Below are positions 24,958-38,023 of a DNA stretch of 64,000 nucleotides, one piece after another. The DNA comes from Acanthosepion esculentum. Lineage: Eukaryota; Mollusca; Cephalopoda; Sepiida; Sepiidae. The notes below the pieces were generated by a model, which was given only the letters and a program-made list of their open reading frames with translations, made no database searches and was not told the DNA's origin. Location of the stretch: the NCBI GenBank assembly GCA_964036315.1, contig OZ038479.1, positions 62,839,304 to 62,903,303 of the forward strand, in the 5' to 3' direction. Position numbers and translations under genes: made by a program. How positions within the stretch are numbered: position 1 is the first letter of the stretch; every line of letters begins with the position of its first letter.

Positions 24958-26235
24958 TTTTGATATTTTTCAAAAGAAAAGGAAGAAAACAAATGAAAAT
25001 ATTGCATATTTTGATATTTTGCAATAGAAAAGGAAGAAAAATGAAAATATTGCATATTTTGATGGTTTTCAATTGAAAAAGAAGAAAACAAATGAAAATA
25101 TTGCATATTTTGATATTTTTCAATTAAAAAGTTTAGAAAAGAAATGAAAATATTGCATCTTTTGATATTTTTCAATTGAAAAGGAAGAAAACAAATAAAA
25201 ATATTGCATATTTTCGTATTTTTCAATTGAAAAGGAAGAAAACAAATAAAAATATTGTATATTTTGATATTTTCCAATTGAAAAGGAAGAAAACAAATAA
25301 AAATATTGCCTATTTTGATATTTTTCAATAGAAAAGCAAGAAAACAAATGAAAATATTGCATATTTTGATATTCTTCAATTGAAAAGGAAGAAAACAAAT
25401 GAAAATATTGCATATTTTGATATTATTCAATAGAAAAGGAAGAAAACAAATGAAAATATTGCATATTTTGATATTTGGCAATAGAAAAGGAAGAAAACAA
25501 TTGAAAATATTGCATATTTTGATATTTTGCAATAGAAAAGGAAGAAAACAAATGAAAATATTGTATATTTTGATCCTTTTCAAATGAAAATGCTGAATAC
25601 AAATGAAAATATTGCATATTTTGATCTTTTTCAATTGAAAACTAAGAAAACAAATGAAAATATTGCATATTTTCATATTTTTGAATAGAAAAGGAGGAAA
25701 ACAAATGAAAATATTGCATATTTTGATATTTTTCAATTGAAAAGGAAGAAAACAAATAAAAATATTGCATATTTTCATATTTATCAAATGAAAAGGAAGA
25801 AAACAAATGAAAATATTGCATATTTTGATATTTTTCAATTGAAAAGGAAGAAAACAAATGAAAATATTGCCTATTTTGATATTTTTCAATAGAAAAGGAA
25901 GAAAACAAGTGAAAATATTGCATATTTTGATATTTTTCAATTGAAAAGGATGAAAACAATGAAAATATTGCATATTTTGATATTCTTCAATAGAAAAGGA
26001 AGAAAACAAATGAAAATATTGCATATGTTGATATTTTTCTATAGAAACGGAAGAAAACAAATGAAAATATTGCATATTTTGATATTTGGCAATAGAAAAG
26101 GAAGAAAACAATTGAAAATATTGCTTATTTTGATATTTTGCAATAGAAAAGGAAGAAAACAAATGAAAATATTGTATATTTTGATCCTTTTCAAATGAAA
26201 ATGCTGAATACAAATGAAAATATTGCATATTTTGA
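24958..26235 (+). repeat. Distant copy of 18,380-19,700, offset about 6,578 bp
   Basis: The sequence from the CAAAAGAAAAGG monomer through a 48-bp monomer, D2 with CATCTTTTG, TTCGTATTTTTC, AAGCAAG, GATATTCTTC, GATATTATTC, TTTGGC, C, ACTAAG and AGGATGAAAACAATG repeats that of 18,380-19,700. The offset drops to 6,528 by 25,941 because one CATATGTTG monomer is missing here near 25,450. It is therefore a third copy of part of the 2.7-2.85-kb unit, separated from the other two by about 5 kb. Confidence 0.8.
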
Positions 26236-26469
26236 TCTTTTTCAATTGAAAAGTTAGAAAACAAATGAATATATTGCATATTTTGGTCTTTTTCAATTGA
26301 AAAGTAAGAAAACAAATGAAAATATTGCATATTTTCATATTTTTGAATAGAAAAGGAGGAAAACAAATGAAAATATTGCATATTTTGATATTTTTCAATT
26401 GAAAAGGAAGAAAACAAATAAAAATATTGCATATTTTCATATTTATCAAATGAAAAGGAAGAAAACAAA

Positions 26470-29400
26470 TGAAAATATTGCATATTTTGATATTTTCCAA
26501 TTGAAAAGGAAGAAAACAAATGAAAATATGGCAGATTTTGATATTTTTCAATAGAAAAGGAAGAAAACAAATGAAAATATTGCAGATTTTGATATTTTTC
26601 AATAGAAAAGGAAGAAAACAAATGAAAATATTGCATATTTTGATATTTTGCTATAGTAAAGGAAGAAAACAAATGAAAATATTGTATATTTTGATCCTTT
26701 TCAAATGAAAGTGCCGAATACAAATGAAAATATTGCATATTTTGATCTTTTTCAATTGAAAAGTTAGAAAACAAATGAAAATATTGCATATTTTGATATT
26801 TTTCAATAGAAAATTCTGAAAACAAATGAAAATATTGCATATTTTGATATTTTTCAATAGAAAATTCTGAAAACAAATGAAAATATTGCATATTTTGATA
26901 TTTTACAATTGAAAAGGAAGAAAACAAATGAGAATATTGCATATTTTGATATTTTTCAATTAAAAAGTTTAGAAAAGAAATTAAAATATTGCATATTTTG
27001 ATATTTTTCAATTGAAAAGTATGAAAACAAATAAAAATATTGCATATTTTCATATTTTTCCATTGAAAAGGAAGAAAACAAAGGAAAATATTGCATATTT
27101 TGATATTTACCAATTGAAAAGGAAGAAAACAAATGAAAATATTGCATATTTTGATATTTTTCAATTGAAAAATAAGAAAACAAATGAAAATATTGCATAT
27201 TTTGTGATATTTTTCAATTGAAAAGGAAGAAAACAAATGAAAATATTGCATATTTTGATATTTTTCAATAGAAAAGGAAGAAAACAAATGAAAATATTGC
27301 ATATTTTGATATTTTTCAATAGAAAAGGAAGAAAACAAATGAAAATATTGTATATTTTAATGTTTTTCAAGTGAAAAGATAGAAAACAAATGAAAATATT
27401 GCATATTTTGATATTTTTCAATTAAAAAGTTTAGAAAAGAAATGAAAATATTGCATCTTTTGATATTTTTCAATTGAAAAGGAAGAAAACTAATAAAAAT
27501 ATTGCATATTTTCGTATTTTTCAATTGAAAAGGAAGAAAACAAATGAAAATATTGCCTATTTTGATATTTTTCAATAGAAAAGGAAGAAAACAAGTGAAA
27601 ATATTGCATATTTTGATATTTTTCAATTGAAAAGGAAGAAAACAAATGAAAATATTGCATATTTTGATATTTTTCAATTGAAAAGGAAGAAAGCAAATGA
27701 AAATATTGCATATTTTGATATTTCTCAATAGAAAAGGACGAAAACAAAGGAAAATATTGCATATTTTGATATTTTGCAATAGAAAAGGAAGAAAACAAAT
27801 GAAAATATTGCATATTTTGATATTTTACAATTGAAAAGGAAGAAAACAAATGAAAATATTGCATATTTTGATATTTTTCAATTAAAAAGTTTAGAAAAGA
27901 AATTAAAATATTGCATATTTTGATATTTTTCAATTGAAAAGGAAGAAAACAAATAAAAATATTGCATATTTTCATATTTTTCCATTGAAAAGGAAGAAAA
28001 CAAATGAAAATATTGCATATTTTGATTTTTTTCAATAGAAAAGGAAGAAAACAAATGAAAATATTGTGTATTTTGATCCTTTTGAAATGAAAATGCTGAA
28101 TACAAATGAAAATTTTGCATATTTTGATCTTTTTCAATTGAAAAGTTAGAAAACAAATGAAAATATTGTATATTTTGATCTTTTTCAATTGAAAAGGAAG
28201 AAAACAAATGAAAATATTGCATATTTTGATATTTTTCAATAGAAAATTTTGAAAACAAAGGAAAATATTGAATATTTTGATATTTTACAATTGAAAAGGA
28301 AGAAAACAAATGAAAATATTGCATATTTTGATATTTTTCAATTAAAATTTTAGAAAAGAAATTAAAATATTGCATATTTTGATATTTTTCAATTGAAAAG
28401 GAAGAAAACAAATAAAAATATTGCATATTTTCATATTTTTCCATTGAAAAGGAAGAAAACAAATGAAAATCTTGCATATTTTGATATTTACCAATTGAAA
28501 AGGAAGAAAACAAATGAAAATATTGCATATTTTGATATTTTCCAATTGAAAAGGAAGAAAACAAATGAAAATATTGCATATTTTGATATTTTTCAAAAGA
28601 AAAGGAAGAAAACAAATGAAAATATTGCATATTTTGATATTTTGCAATAGAAAAGGAAGAAAAATGAAAATATTGCATATTTTGATGTTTTTCAATTCAA
28701 AAAAAAGAAAACAAATGAAAATATTGCATATTTTGATATTTTTCAATTAAAAAGTTTAGAAAAGAAATGAAAATATTGCATCTTTTGATATTTTTCAATT
28801 GAAAAGGAAGAAAACTAATAAAAATATTGCATATTTTCGTATTTTTCAATTGAAAAGGAAGAAAACAAATGAAAATATTGCCTATTTTGATATTTTTCAA
28901 TAGAAAAGGAAGAAAACAAGTGAAAATATTGCATATTTTGATATTTTTCAATTGAAAAGGAAGAAAACAAAAGAAAATATTGCATATTTTGATATTTTTC
29001 AATTGAAAAGGAAGAAAGCAAATGAAAATATTGCATATTTTGATATTTCTCAATAGAAAAGGACGAAAACAAAGGAAAATATTGCATATTTTGATATTTT
29101 GCAATAGAAAAGGAAGAAAACAAATGAAAATATTGCATATTTTGATATTTTACAATTGAAAAGGAAGAAAACAAATGAAAATATTGCATATTTTGATATT
29201 TTTCAATTAAAAAGTTTAGAAAAGAAATTAAAATATTGCATATTTTGATATTTTTCAATTGAAAAGGAAGAAAACAAATAAAAATATTGCATATTTTCAT
29301 ATTTTTCCATTGAAAAGGAAGAAAACAAATGAAAATATTGCATATTTTGATATTTACCAATTGAAAAGGAAGAAAACAAATGAAAATATTGCATATTTTG

Positions 29401-31069
29401 ATATTTTTCAATTGAAAAGGAAGAAAACAAATGAAAATATTGCATATTTTGATTTTTTTCAATAGAAAAGGAAGAAAACAAATGAAAATATTGTGTATTT
29501 TGATCCTTTTGAAATGAAAATGCTGAATACAAATGAAAATATTGCATATTTTGATATTTTCCAATTGAAAAGGAAGAAAACAAATGAAAATATGGCAGAT
29601 TTTGATATTTTTCAATAGAAAAGGAGGAAAACAAATGAAAATATTGCAGATTTTGATATTTTTCAATAGAAAAGGAAGAAAACAAATGAAAATATTGCAT
29701 ATTTTGATATTTTGCTAAAGAAAAGGAAGAAAACAAATGAAAATATTGTATATTTTGATCCTTTTCAAATGAAAGTGCCGAATACAAATGAAAATATTGC
29801 ATATTTTGATCTTTTTCAATTGAAAAGTTAGAAAACAAATGAAAATATTGCATATTTTGATATTTTTCAATAGAAAATTCTGAAAACAAATGAAAATATT
29901 GCATATTTTGATATTTTTCAATAGAAAATTCTGAAAACAAATGAAAATATTGCATATTTTGATATTTTACAATTGAAAAGGAAGAAAACAAATGAGAATA
30001 TTGCATATTTTGATATTTTTCAATTAAAAAGTTTAGAAAAGAAATTAAAATATTGCATATTTTGATATTTTTCAATTGAAAAGTATGAAAACAAATAAAA
30101 ATATTGCATATTTTCATATTTTTCCATTGAAAAGGAAGAAAACAAAGGAAAATATTGCATATTTTGATATTTACCAATTGAAAAGGAAGAAAACAAATGA
30201 AAATATTGCATATTTTGATATTTTTCAATTGAAAAATAAGAAAACAAATGAAAATATTGCATATTTTGTGATATTTTTCAATTGAAAAGGAAGAAAACAA
30301 ATGAAAATATTGCATATTTTGATATTTTTCAATAGAAAAGGAAGAAAACAAATGAAAATATTGCATATTTTGATATTTTTCAATAGAAAAGGAAGAAAAC
30401 AAATGAAAATATTGTATATTTTAATGTTTTTCAAGTGAAAAGATAGAAAACAAATGAAAATATTGCATATTTTGATATTTTTCAATTAAAAAGTTTAGAA
30501 AAGAAATGAAAATATTGCATCTTTTGATATTTTTCAATTGAAAAGGAAGAAAACTAATAAAAATATTGCATATTTTCGTATTTTTCAATTGAAAAGGAAG
30601 AAAACAAATGAAAATATTGCCTATTTTGATATTTTTCAATAGAAAAGGAAGAAAACAAGTGAAAATATTGCATATTTTGATATTTTTCAATTGAAAAGGA
30701 AGAAAACAAATGAAAATATTGCATATTTTGATATTTTTCAATTGAAAAGGAAGAAAGCAAATGAAAATATTGCATATTTTGATATTTCTCAATAGAAAAG
30801 GACGAAAACAAAGGAAAATATTGCATATTTTGATATTTTGCAATAGAAAAGGAAGAAAACAAATGAAAATATTGCATATTTTGATATTTTACAATTGAAA
30901 AGGAAGAAAACAAATGAAAATATTGCATATTTTGATATTTTTCAATTAAAAAGTTTAGAAAAGAAATTAAAATATTGCATATTTTGATATTTTTCAATTG
31001 AAAAGGAAGAAAACAAATAAAAATATTGCATATTTTCATATTTTTCCATTGAAAAGGAAGAAAACAAAT
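26470..31069 (+). repeat. Higher-order pair, offset 3,064 bp
   Basis: About 26,470-28,005 matches 29,534-31,069. It starts at the TTTTCCAATTG and AAATATGGCAG monomers and runs through GTGCCG, two E monomers, D1, TTTTGTGATATTT, GTATATTTTAATGTTTTTC with an AGATAG tail, D2 with CATCTTTTG, TTGCCT, AAGAAAGC, GATATTTCTCAATAG, AGGACG, CAAAGG, TTTACAATTG and D1. A few substitutions separate the copies, for example AGGAAG against AGGAGG near 26,561 and 29,625. Confidence 0.84.
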
Positions 31070-33745
31070 GAAAATATTGCATATTTTGATATTTACCAAT
31101 TGAAAAGGAAGAAAACAAATGAAAATATTGCATATTTTGATATTTTCCAATTGAAAAGGAAGAAAACAAATGAAAATATTGCATATTTTGATATTTTTCA
31201 AAAGAAAAGGAAGAAAACAAATGAAAATATTGCATATTTTGATATTTTGCAATAGAAAAGGAAGAAAAATGAAAATATTGCATATTTTGATGTTTTTCAA
31301 TTCAAAAAAAAGAAAACAAATGAAAATATTGCATATTTTGATATTTTTCAATTAAAAAGTTTAGAAAAGAAATGAAAATATTGCATCTTTTGATATTTTT
31401 CAATTGAAAAGGAAGAAAACTAATAAAAATATTGCATATTTTCGTATTTTTCAATTGAAAAGGAAGAAAACAAATGAAAATATTGCCTATTTTGATATTT
31501 TTCAATAGAAAAGGAAGAAAACAAGTGAAAATATTGCATATTTTGATATTTTTCAATTGAAAAGGAAGAAAACAAAAGAAAATATTGCATATTTTGATAT
31601 TTTTCAATTGAAAAGGAAGAAAGCAAATGAAAATATTGCATATTTTGATATTTCTCAATAGAAAAGGACGAAAACAAAGGAAAATATTGCATATTTTGAT
31701 ATTTTGCAATAGAAAAGGAAGAAAACAAATGAAAATATTGCATATTTTGATATTTTACAATTGAAAAGGAAGAAAACAAATGAAAATATTGCATATTTTG
31801 ATATTTTTCAATTAAAAAGTTTAGAAAAGAAATTAAAATATTGCATATTTTGATATTTTTCAATTGAAAAGGAAGAAAACAAATAAAAATATTGCATATT
31901 TTCATATTTTTCCATTGAAAAGGAAGAAAACAAATGAAAATATTGCATATTTTGATATTTACCAATTGAAAAGGAAGAAAACAAATGAAAATATTGCATA
32001 TTTTGATATTTTTCAATTGAAAAGGAAGAAAACAAATGAAAATATTGCATATTTTGATTTTTTTCAATAGAAAAGGAAGAAAACAAATGAAAATATTGTG
32101 TATTTTGATCCTTTTGAAATGAAAATGCTGAATACAAATGAAAATATTGCATATTTTGATATTTTCCAATTGAAAAGGAAGAAAACAAATGAAAATATGG
32201 CAGATTTTGATATTTTTCAATAGAAAAGGAGGAAAACAAATGAAAATATTGCAGATTTTGATATTTTTCAATAGAAAAGGAAGAAAACAAATGAAAATAT
32301 TGCATATTTTGATATTTTGCTATAGAAAAGGAAGAAAACAAATGAAAATATTGTATATTTTGATCCTTTTCAAATGAAAGTGCCGAATACAAATGAAAAT
32401 ATTGCATATTTTGATCTTTTTCAATTGAAAAGTTAGAAAACAAATGAAAATATTGCATATTTTGATATTTTTCAATAGAAAATTCTGAAAACAAATGAAA
32501 ATATTGCATATTTTGATATTTTTCAATAGAAAATTCTGAAAACAAATGAAAATATTGCATATTTTGATATTTTACAATTGAAAAGGAAGAAAACAAATGA
32601 GAATATTGCATATTTTGATATTTTTCAATTAAAAAGTTTAGAAAAGAAATTAAAATATTGCATATTTTGATATTTTTCAATTGAAAAGTATGAAAACAAA
32701 TAAAAATATTGCATATTTTCATATTTTTCCATTGAAAAGGAAGAAAACAAAGGAAAATATTGCATATTTTGATATTTACCAATTGAAAAGGAAGAAAACA
32801 AATGAAAATATTGCATATTTTGATATTTTTCAATTGAAAAATAAGAAAACAAATGAAAATATTGCATATTTTGTGATATTTTTCAATTGAAAAGGAAGAA
32901 AACAAATGAAAATATTGCATATTTTGATATTTTTCAATAGAAAAGGAAGAAAACAAATGAAAATATTGCATATTTTGATATTTTTCAATAGAAAAGGAAG
33001 AAAACAAATGAAAATATTGTATATTTTAATGTTTTTCAAGTGAAAAGATAGAAAACAAATGAAAATATTGCATATTTTGATATTTTTCAATTAAAAAGTT
33101 TAGAAAAGAAATGAAAATATTGCATCTTTTGATATTTTTCAATTGAAAAGGAAGAAAACTAATAAAAATATTGCATATTTTCGTATTTTTCAATTGAAAA
33201 GGAAGAAAACAAATGAAAATATTGCCTATTTTGATATTTTTCAATAGAAAAGGAAGAAAACAAGTGAAAATATTGCATATTTTGATATTTTTCAATTGAA
33301 AAGGAAGAAAACAAATGAAAATATTGCATATTTTGATATTTTTCAATTGAAAAGGAAGAAAGCAAATGAAAATATTGCATATTTTGATATTTCTCAATAG
33401 AAAAGGACGAAAACAAAGGAAAATATTGCATATTTTGATATTTTGCAATAGAAAAGGAAGAAAACAAATGAAAATATTGCATATTTTGATATTTTACAAT
33501 TGAAAAGGAAGAAAACAAATGAAAATATTGCATATTTTGATATTTTTCAATTAAAAAGTTTAGAAAAGAAATTAAAATATTGCATATTTTGATATTTTTC
33601 AATTGAAAAGGAAGAAAACAAATAAAAATATTGCATATTTTCATATTTTTCCATTGAAAAGGAAGAAAACAAATGAAAATATTGCATATTTTGATATTTA
33701 CCAATTGAAAAGGAAGAAAACAAATGAAAATATTGCATATTTTGA
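28350..33745 (+). repeat. Near-identical 2,605-bp tandem duplication plus partial third copy
   Basis: About 28,350-30,954 is followed by 30,955-33,559, and the match runs on to about 33,745. The unit is about 51 monomers. Reading through the second part of both copies I noticed one clear difference, GCTAAAG at about 29,714 against GCTATAG 2,605 bp later. At the left edge a D monomer with ATTAAAATTTTAG (28,340) faces the ordinary AAAAAGTTTAG form (30,944), which marks the breakpoint. Similarity this high over 2.6 kb suggests one of the youngest events in the window, or ongoing homogenisation. Confidence 0.88.
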
Positions 33746-33775
33746 TATTTTTCAATTGAAAAGGAAGAAAACAAA

Positions 33776-34560
33776 TGAAAATATTGCATATTTTGATTTT
33801 TTTCAATAGAAAAGGAAGAAAACAAATGAAAATATTGTGTATTTTGATCCTTTTGAAATGAAAATGCTGAATACAAATGAAAATTTTGCATATTTTGATC
33901 TTTTTCAATTGAAAAGTTAGAAAACAAATGAAAATATTGTATATTTTGATCTTTTTCAATTGAAAAGGAAGAAAACAAATGAAAATATTGCATATTTTGA
34001 TATTTTTCAATAGAAAATTTTGAAAACAAAGGAAAATATTGAATATTTTGATATTTTACAATTGAAAAGGAAGAAAACAAATGAAAATATTGCATATTTT
34101 GATATTTTTCAATTAAAATTTTAGAAAAGAAATTAAAATATTGCATATTTTGATATTTTTCAATTGAAAAGGAAGAAAACAAATAAAAATATTGCATATT
34201 TTCATATTTTTCCATTGAAAAGGAAGAAAACAAATGAAAATCTTGCATATTTTGATATTTACCAATTGAAAAGGAAGAAAACAAATGAAAATATTGCATA
34301 TTTTGATATTTTCCAATTGAAAAGGAAGAAAACAAATGAAAATATTGCATATTTTGATATTTTTCAAAAGAAAAGGAAGAAAACAAATGAAAATATTGCA
34401 TATTTTGATATTTTGCAATAGAAAAGGAAGAAAAATGAAAATATTGCATATTTTGATGTTTTTCAATTCAAAAGGAAGAAAACAAATGAAAATATTGCAT
34501 ATTTTGATATTTTTCAATTAAAAAGTTTAGAAAAGAAATGAAAATATTGCATCTTTTGAT
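33776..34560 (+). repeat. Copy of 28,005-28,790, offset 5,771 bp
   Basis: The stretch from the GATTTTTTTCAATAG monomer through a C monomer with GATCCTTTTGAAATG, GTATATTTTGATC, an AAATTTTGAAAAC tail, CAAAGG, TTGAATATTTTG, the rare ATTAAAATTTTAG D form near 34,109, AAATCTTGCAT, CAAAAG, the 48-bp monomer and CAATTCAAAA repeats 28,005-28,790. One visible difference is CAATTCAAAAGG here against CAATTCAAAAAAAAG there. Its spacing equals the 3,064- or 2,605-bp units plus extra monomers, so it marks the right border of that unit family. Confidence 0.8.
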
Positions 34561-37500
34561 ATTTTTCAATTGAAAAGGAAGAAAACAAATAAAAATGTTG
34601 CATATTTTCGTATTTTTCAATTGAAAAGGAAGAAAACAAATAAAAATATTGTATATTTTGATATTTTCCAATTGAAAAGGAAGAAAACAAATAAAAATAT
34701 TGCATATTTTGATATTTTTCAATTGAAAAGGAAGAAAACAAATGAAAATATTGCCTATTTTGATATTTTTCAATAGAAAAGGAAGAAAACAAGTGAAAAT
34801 ATTGCATATTTTGATATTTTTCAATTGAAAAGGAAGAAAACAAATGAAAATATTGCATATTTTGATATTTTTCAATAGAAAAGGAAGAAAACAAATGAAA
34901 ATATTGCATATGTTGATATTTTTCAATAGAAACGGAAGAAAACAAATGAAAATATTGCATATTTTGATATTTGTCAATAGAAAAGGAAGAAAACAATTGA
35001 AAATATTGCATATTTTGATATTTTGCAATAGAAAAGGAAGAAAACAAATGAAAATATTGTATATTTTGATCCTTTTCAAATGAAAATGCTGAATACAAAT
35101 GAAAATATTGCATATTTTGATCTTTTTCAATTGAAAAGTTAGAAAACAAATGAATATATTTCATATTTTGGTCTTTTTCAATAGAAAAGTAAGAAAACAA
35201 ATGAAAATATTGCATATTTTCATATTTTTCAATAGAAAAGGAGGAAAACAAATGAAAATATTGCATATTTTGATAGTATACAATTAAAAAGTTTAGAAAA
35301 GAAATGAAAATATTGCATATCTTGATATTTTTCAATTGAAAAGGAAGAAAACAAATAAAAATATTGCATATTTTCATATTTATCAAATGAAAAGGAAGAA
35401 AACAAATGAAAATATTGCATATTTTGATATTTTCCAATTGAAAAGGAAGAAAACAAATGAAAATATTGCATATTTTGATTTTTTTCAATAGAAAAGGAAG
35501 AAAACAAATGAAAATATTGCATATTTTGTTATTTTTCAATAGAAAAGGATGAAAACAAATGAAAATATTGCATATTTTGATATTTTTCAATAGAAAAGGA
35601 AGAAAACAAATGAAAATATTGTATATTTTGATCCTTTTCAAATGAAAGTGCTGAATACAAATGAAAATATTGCATATTTTGATCTTTTTCAATTGAAAAG
35701 GAAGAAAACAAATGAAAATATTGCATATTTTGATATTTTTCAATAGAAAAGGAGGAAAACAAATGAAAATATTGCATATTTTGATATTTTTCAATAAAAA
35801 ATTCTGAAAACAAATGAAAATATTGCATATTTTGATATTTTACAATTGAAAAGGAAGAAAACAAATGAAAATATTGCATATTTTGATATTTTTCAATTAA
35901 AAAGTTTAGAAAAGAATTAAAATATTGCATATTTTGATATTTTTCAATTGAAAAGTAAGAAAACAAATAAAAATATTGCATATTTTCATATGTTTCCATT
36001 GAAAAATAAGAAAACAAAGGAAAATATTGCATATTTTGATATTTACCAATTGAAAAGGAAGAAAACAAATGAAAATATTGCATATTTTGATATTTTTCAA
36101 TTGAAAAATAAGAAAACAAATGAAAATATTGCATATTTTGATATTTTTCAATTGAAAAGGAAGAAAACAAATGAAAATATTGCATATTTTGATATTTTTC
36201 AATAGAAAAGGAAGAAAACAAATGAAAATATTGCATATTTTGATGTTTTTCAATTCAAAAGGAAGAAAACAAATGAAAATATTGCATATTTTGATATTTT
36301 TCAATTAAAAAGTTTAGAAAAGAAATGAAAATATTGCATCTTTTGATATTTTTCAATTGAAAAGGAAGAAAACAAATAAAAATGTTGCATATTTTCGTAT
36401 TTTTCAATTGAAAAGGAAGAAAACAAATAAAAATATTGTATATTTTGATATTTTCCAATTGAAAAGGAAGAAAACAAATAAAAATATTGCATATTTTGAT
36501 ATTTTTCAATTGAAAAGGAAGAAAACAAATGAAAATATTGCCTATTTTGATATTTTTCAATAGAAAAGGAAGAAAACAAGTGAAAATATTGCATATTTTG
36601 ATATTTTTCAATTGAAAAGGAAGAAAACAAATGAAAATATTGCATATTTTGATATTTTTCAATAGAAAAGGAAGAAAACAAATGAAAATATTGCATATGT
36701 TGATATTTTTCAATAGAAACGGAAGAAAACAAATGAAAATATTGCATATTTTGATATTTGGCAATAGAAAAGGAAGAAAACAATTGAAAATATTGCATAT
36801 TTTGATATTTTGCAATAGAAAAGGAAGAAAACAAATGAAAATATTGTATATTTTGATCCTTTTCAAATGAAAATGCTGAATACAAATGAAAATATTGCAT
36901 ATTTTGATCTTTTTCAATTGAAAAGTTAGAAAACAAATGAATATATTGCATATTTTGGTCTTTTTCAATAGAAAAGTAAGAAAACAAATGAAAATATTGC
37001 ATATTTTCATATTTTTCAATAGAAAAGGAGGAAAACAAATGAAAATATTGCATATTTTGATAGTATACAATTAAAAAGTTTAGAAAAGAAATGAAAATAT
37101 TGCATATCTTGATATTTTTCAATTGAAAAGGAAGAAAACAAATAAAAATATTGCATATTTTCATATTTATCAAATGAAAAGGAAGAAAACAAATGAAAAT
37201 ATTGCATATTTTGATATTTTCCAATTGAAAAGGAAGAAAACAAATGAAAATATTGCATATTTTGATTTTTTTCAATAGAAAAGGAAGAAAACAAATGAAA
37301 ATATTGCATATTTTGTTATTTTTCAATAGAAAAGGATGAAAACAAATGAAAATATTGCATATTTTGATATTTTTCAATAGAAAAGGAAGAAAACAAATGA
37401 AAATATTGTATATTTTGATCCTTTTCAAATGAAAGTGCTGAATACAAATGAAAATATTGCATATTTTGATCTTTTTCAATTGAAAAGGAAGAAAACAAAT

Positions 37501-38023
37501 GAAAATATTGCATATTTTGATATTTTTCAATAGAAAAGGAGGAAAACAAATGAAAATATTGCATATTTTGATATTTTTCAATAAAAAATTCTGAAAACAA
37601 ATGAAAATATTGCATATTTTGATATTTTACAATTGAAAAGGAAGAAAACAAATGAAAATATTGCATATTTTGATATTTTTCAATTAAAAAGTTTAGAAAA
37701 GAATTAAAATATTGCATATTTTGATATTTTTCAATTGAAAAGTAAGAAAACAAATAAAAATATTGCATATTTTCATATGTTTCCATTGAAAAATAAGAAA
37801 ACAAAGGAAAATATTGCATATTTTGATATTTACCAATTGAAAAGGAAGAAAACAAATGAAAATATTGCATATTTTGATATTTTTCAATTGAAAAATAAGA
37901 AAACAAATGAAAATATTGCATATTTTGATATTTTTCAATTGAAAAGGAAGAAAACAAATGAAAATATTGCATATTTTGATATTTTTCAATAGAAAAGGAA
38001 GAAAACAAATGAAAATATTGCAT
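34450..38023 (+). repeat. 1,787-bp tandem pair with diverged third continuation
   Basis: About 34,450-36,236 is followed by 36,237-38,023. The unit is about 35 monomers and includes CAATTCAAAAGG, D2, AAATGTTGCATATTTTCG, GTATATTTTG, TTGCCT, CATATGTTG, TTTGGC or TTTGTC, C, GAATATATTG, AAGTAAG, GATAGTATACAATTAAAAAG, CATATCTTG, TTTTGTTATTTTTC, AGGATG, a second C, E-like CAATAAAAAATTCTG, D1 and CATATGTTTCCATTG. I noticed two substitutions: TTTGTC at 34,972 against TTTGGC, and TTTCATATTTTGG at 35,160 against TTGCATATTTTGG. From 38,024 the pattern continues at lower similarity. Confidence 0.86.

Larger units (their letters stand above)
23830..27152 (+). repeat. Higher-order pair, offset 2,242 bp
   Basis: About 23,830-24,910 matches 26,073-27,152. 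Shared order: TTTGGCAATAG, AACAATTG, C, GAATATATTG, AAGTAAG, GAATAGAAAAGGAGG, CAAATG, TTTTCCAATTG, AAATATGGCAGATTTTG, TTGCAGATTTTG, GCTATAG, a C monomer with GAAAGTGCCG, AGTTAG, two E monomers, TTTACAATTG, GAGAATATTG with D1, AAGTATG, TTTTTCCATTG and TTTACCAATTG. The GTGCCG C variant is a good tag: it is found near 24,470, 26,712, 29,776 and 32,382. Confidence 0.83.

Noticed and set aside
24714..27338. 874-codon minus-strand open frame made of a 17-residue repeat
   Set aside because: Its repeat length is exactly one DNA monomer. A second minus-strand frame and several plus-strand frames are open over the same bases, composition is low-complexity, and the frame switches pattern at each 52-bp D monomer. 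There is no unique N- or C-terminal part, and all differences between copies look like ordinary satellite variation.
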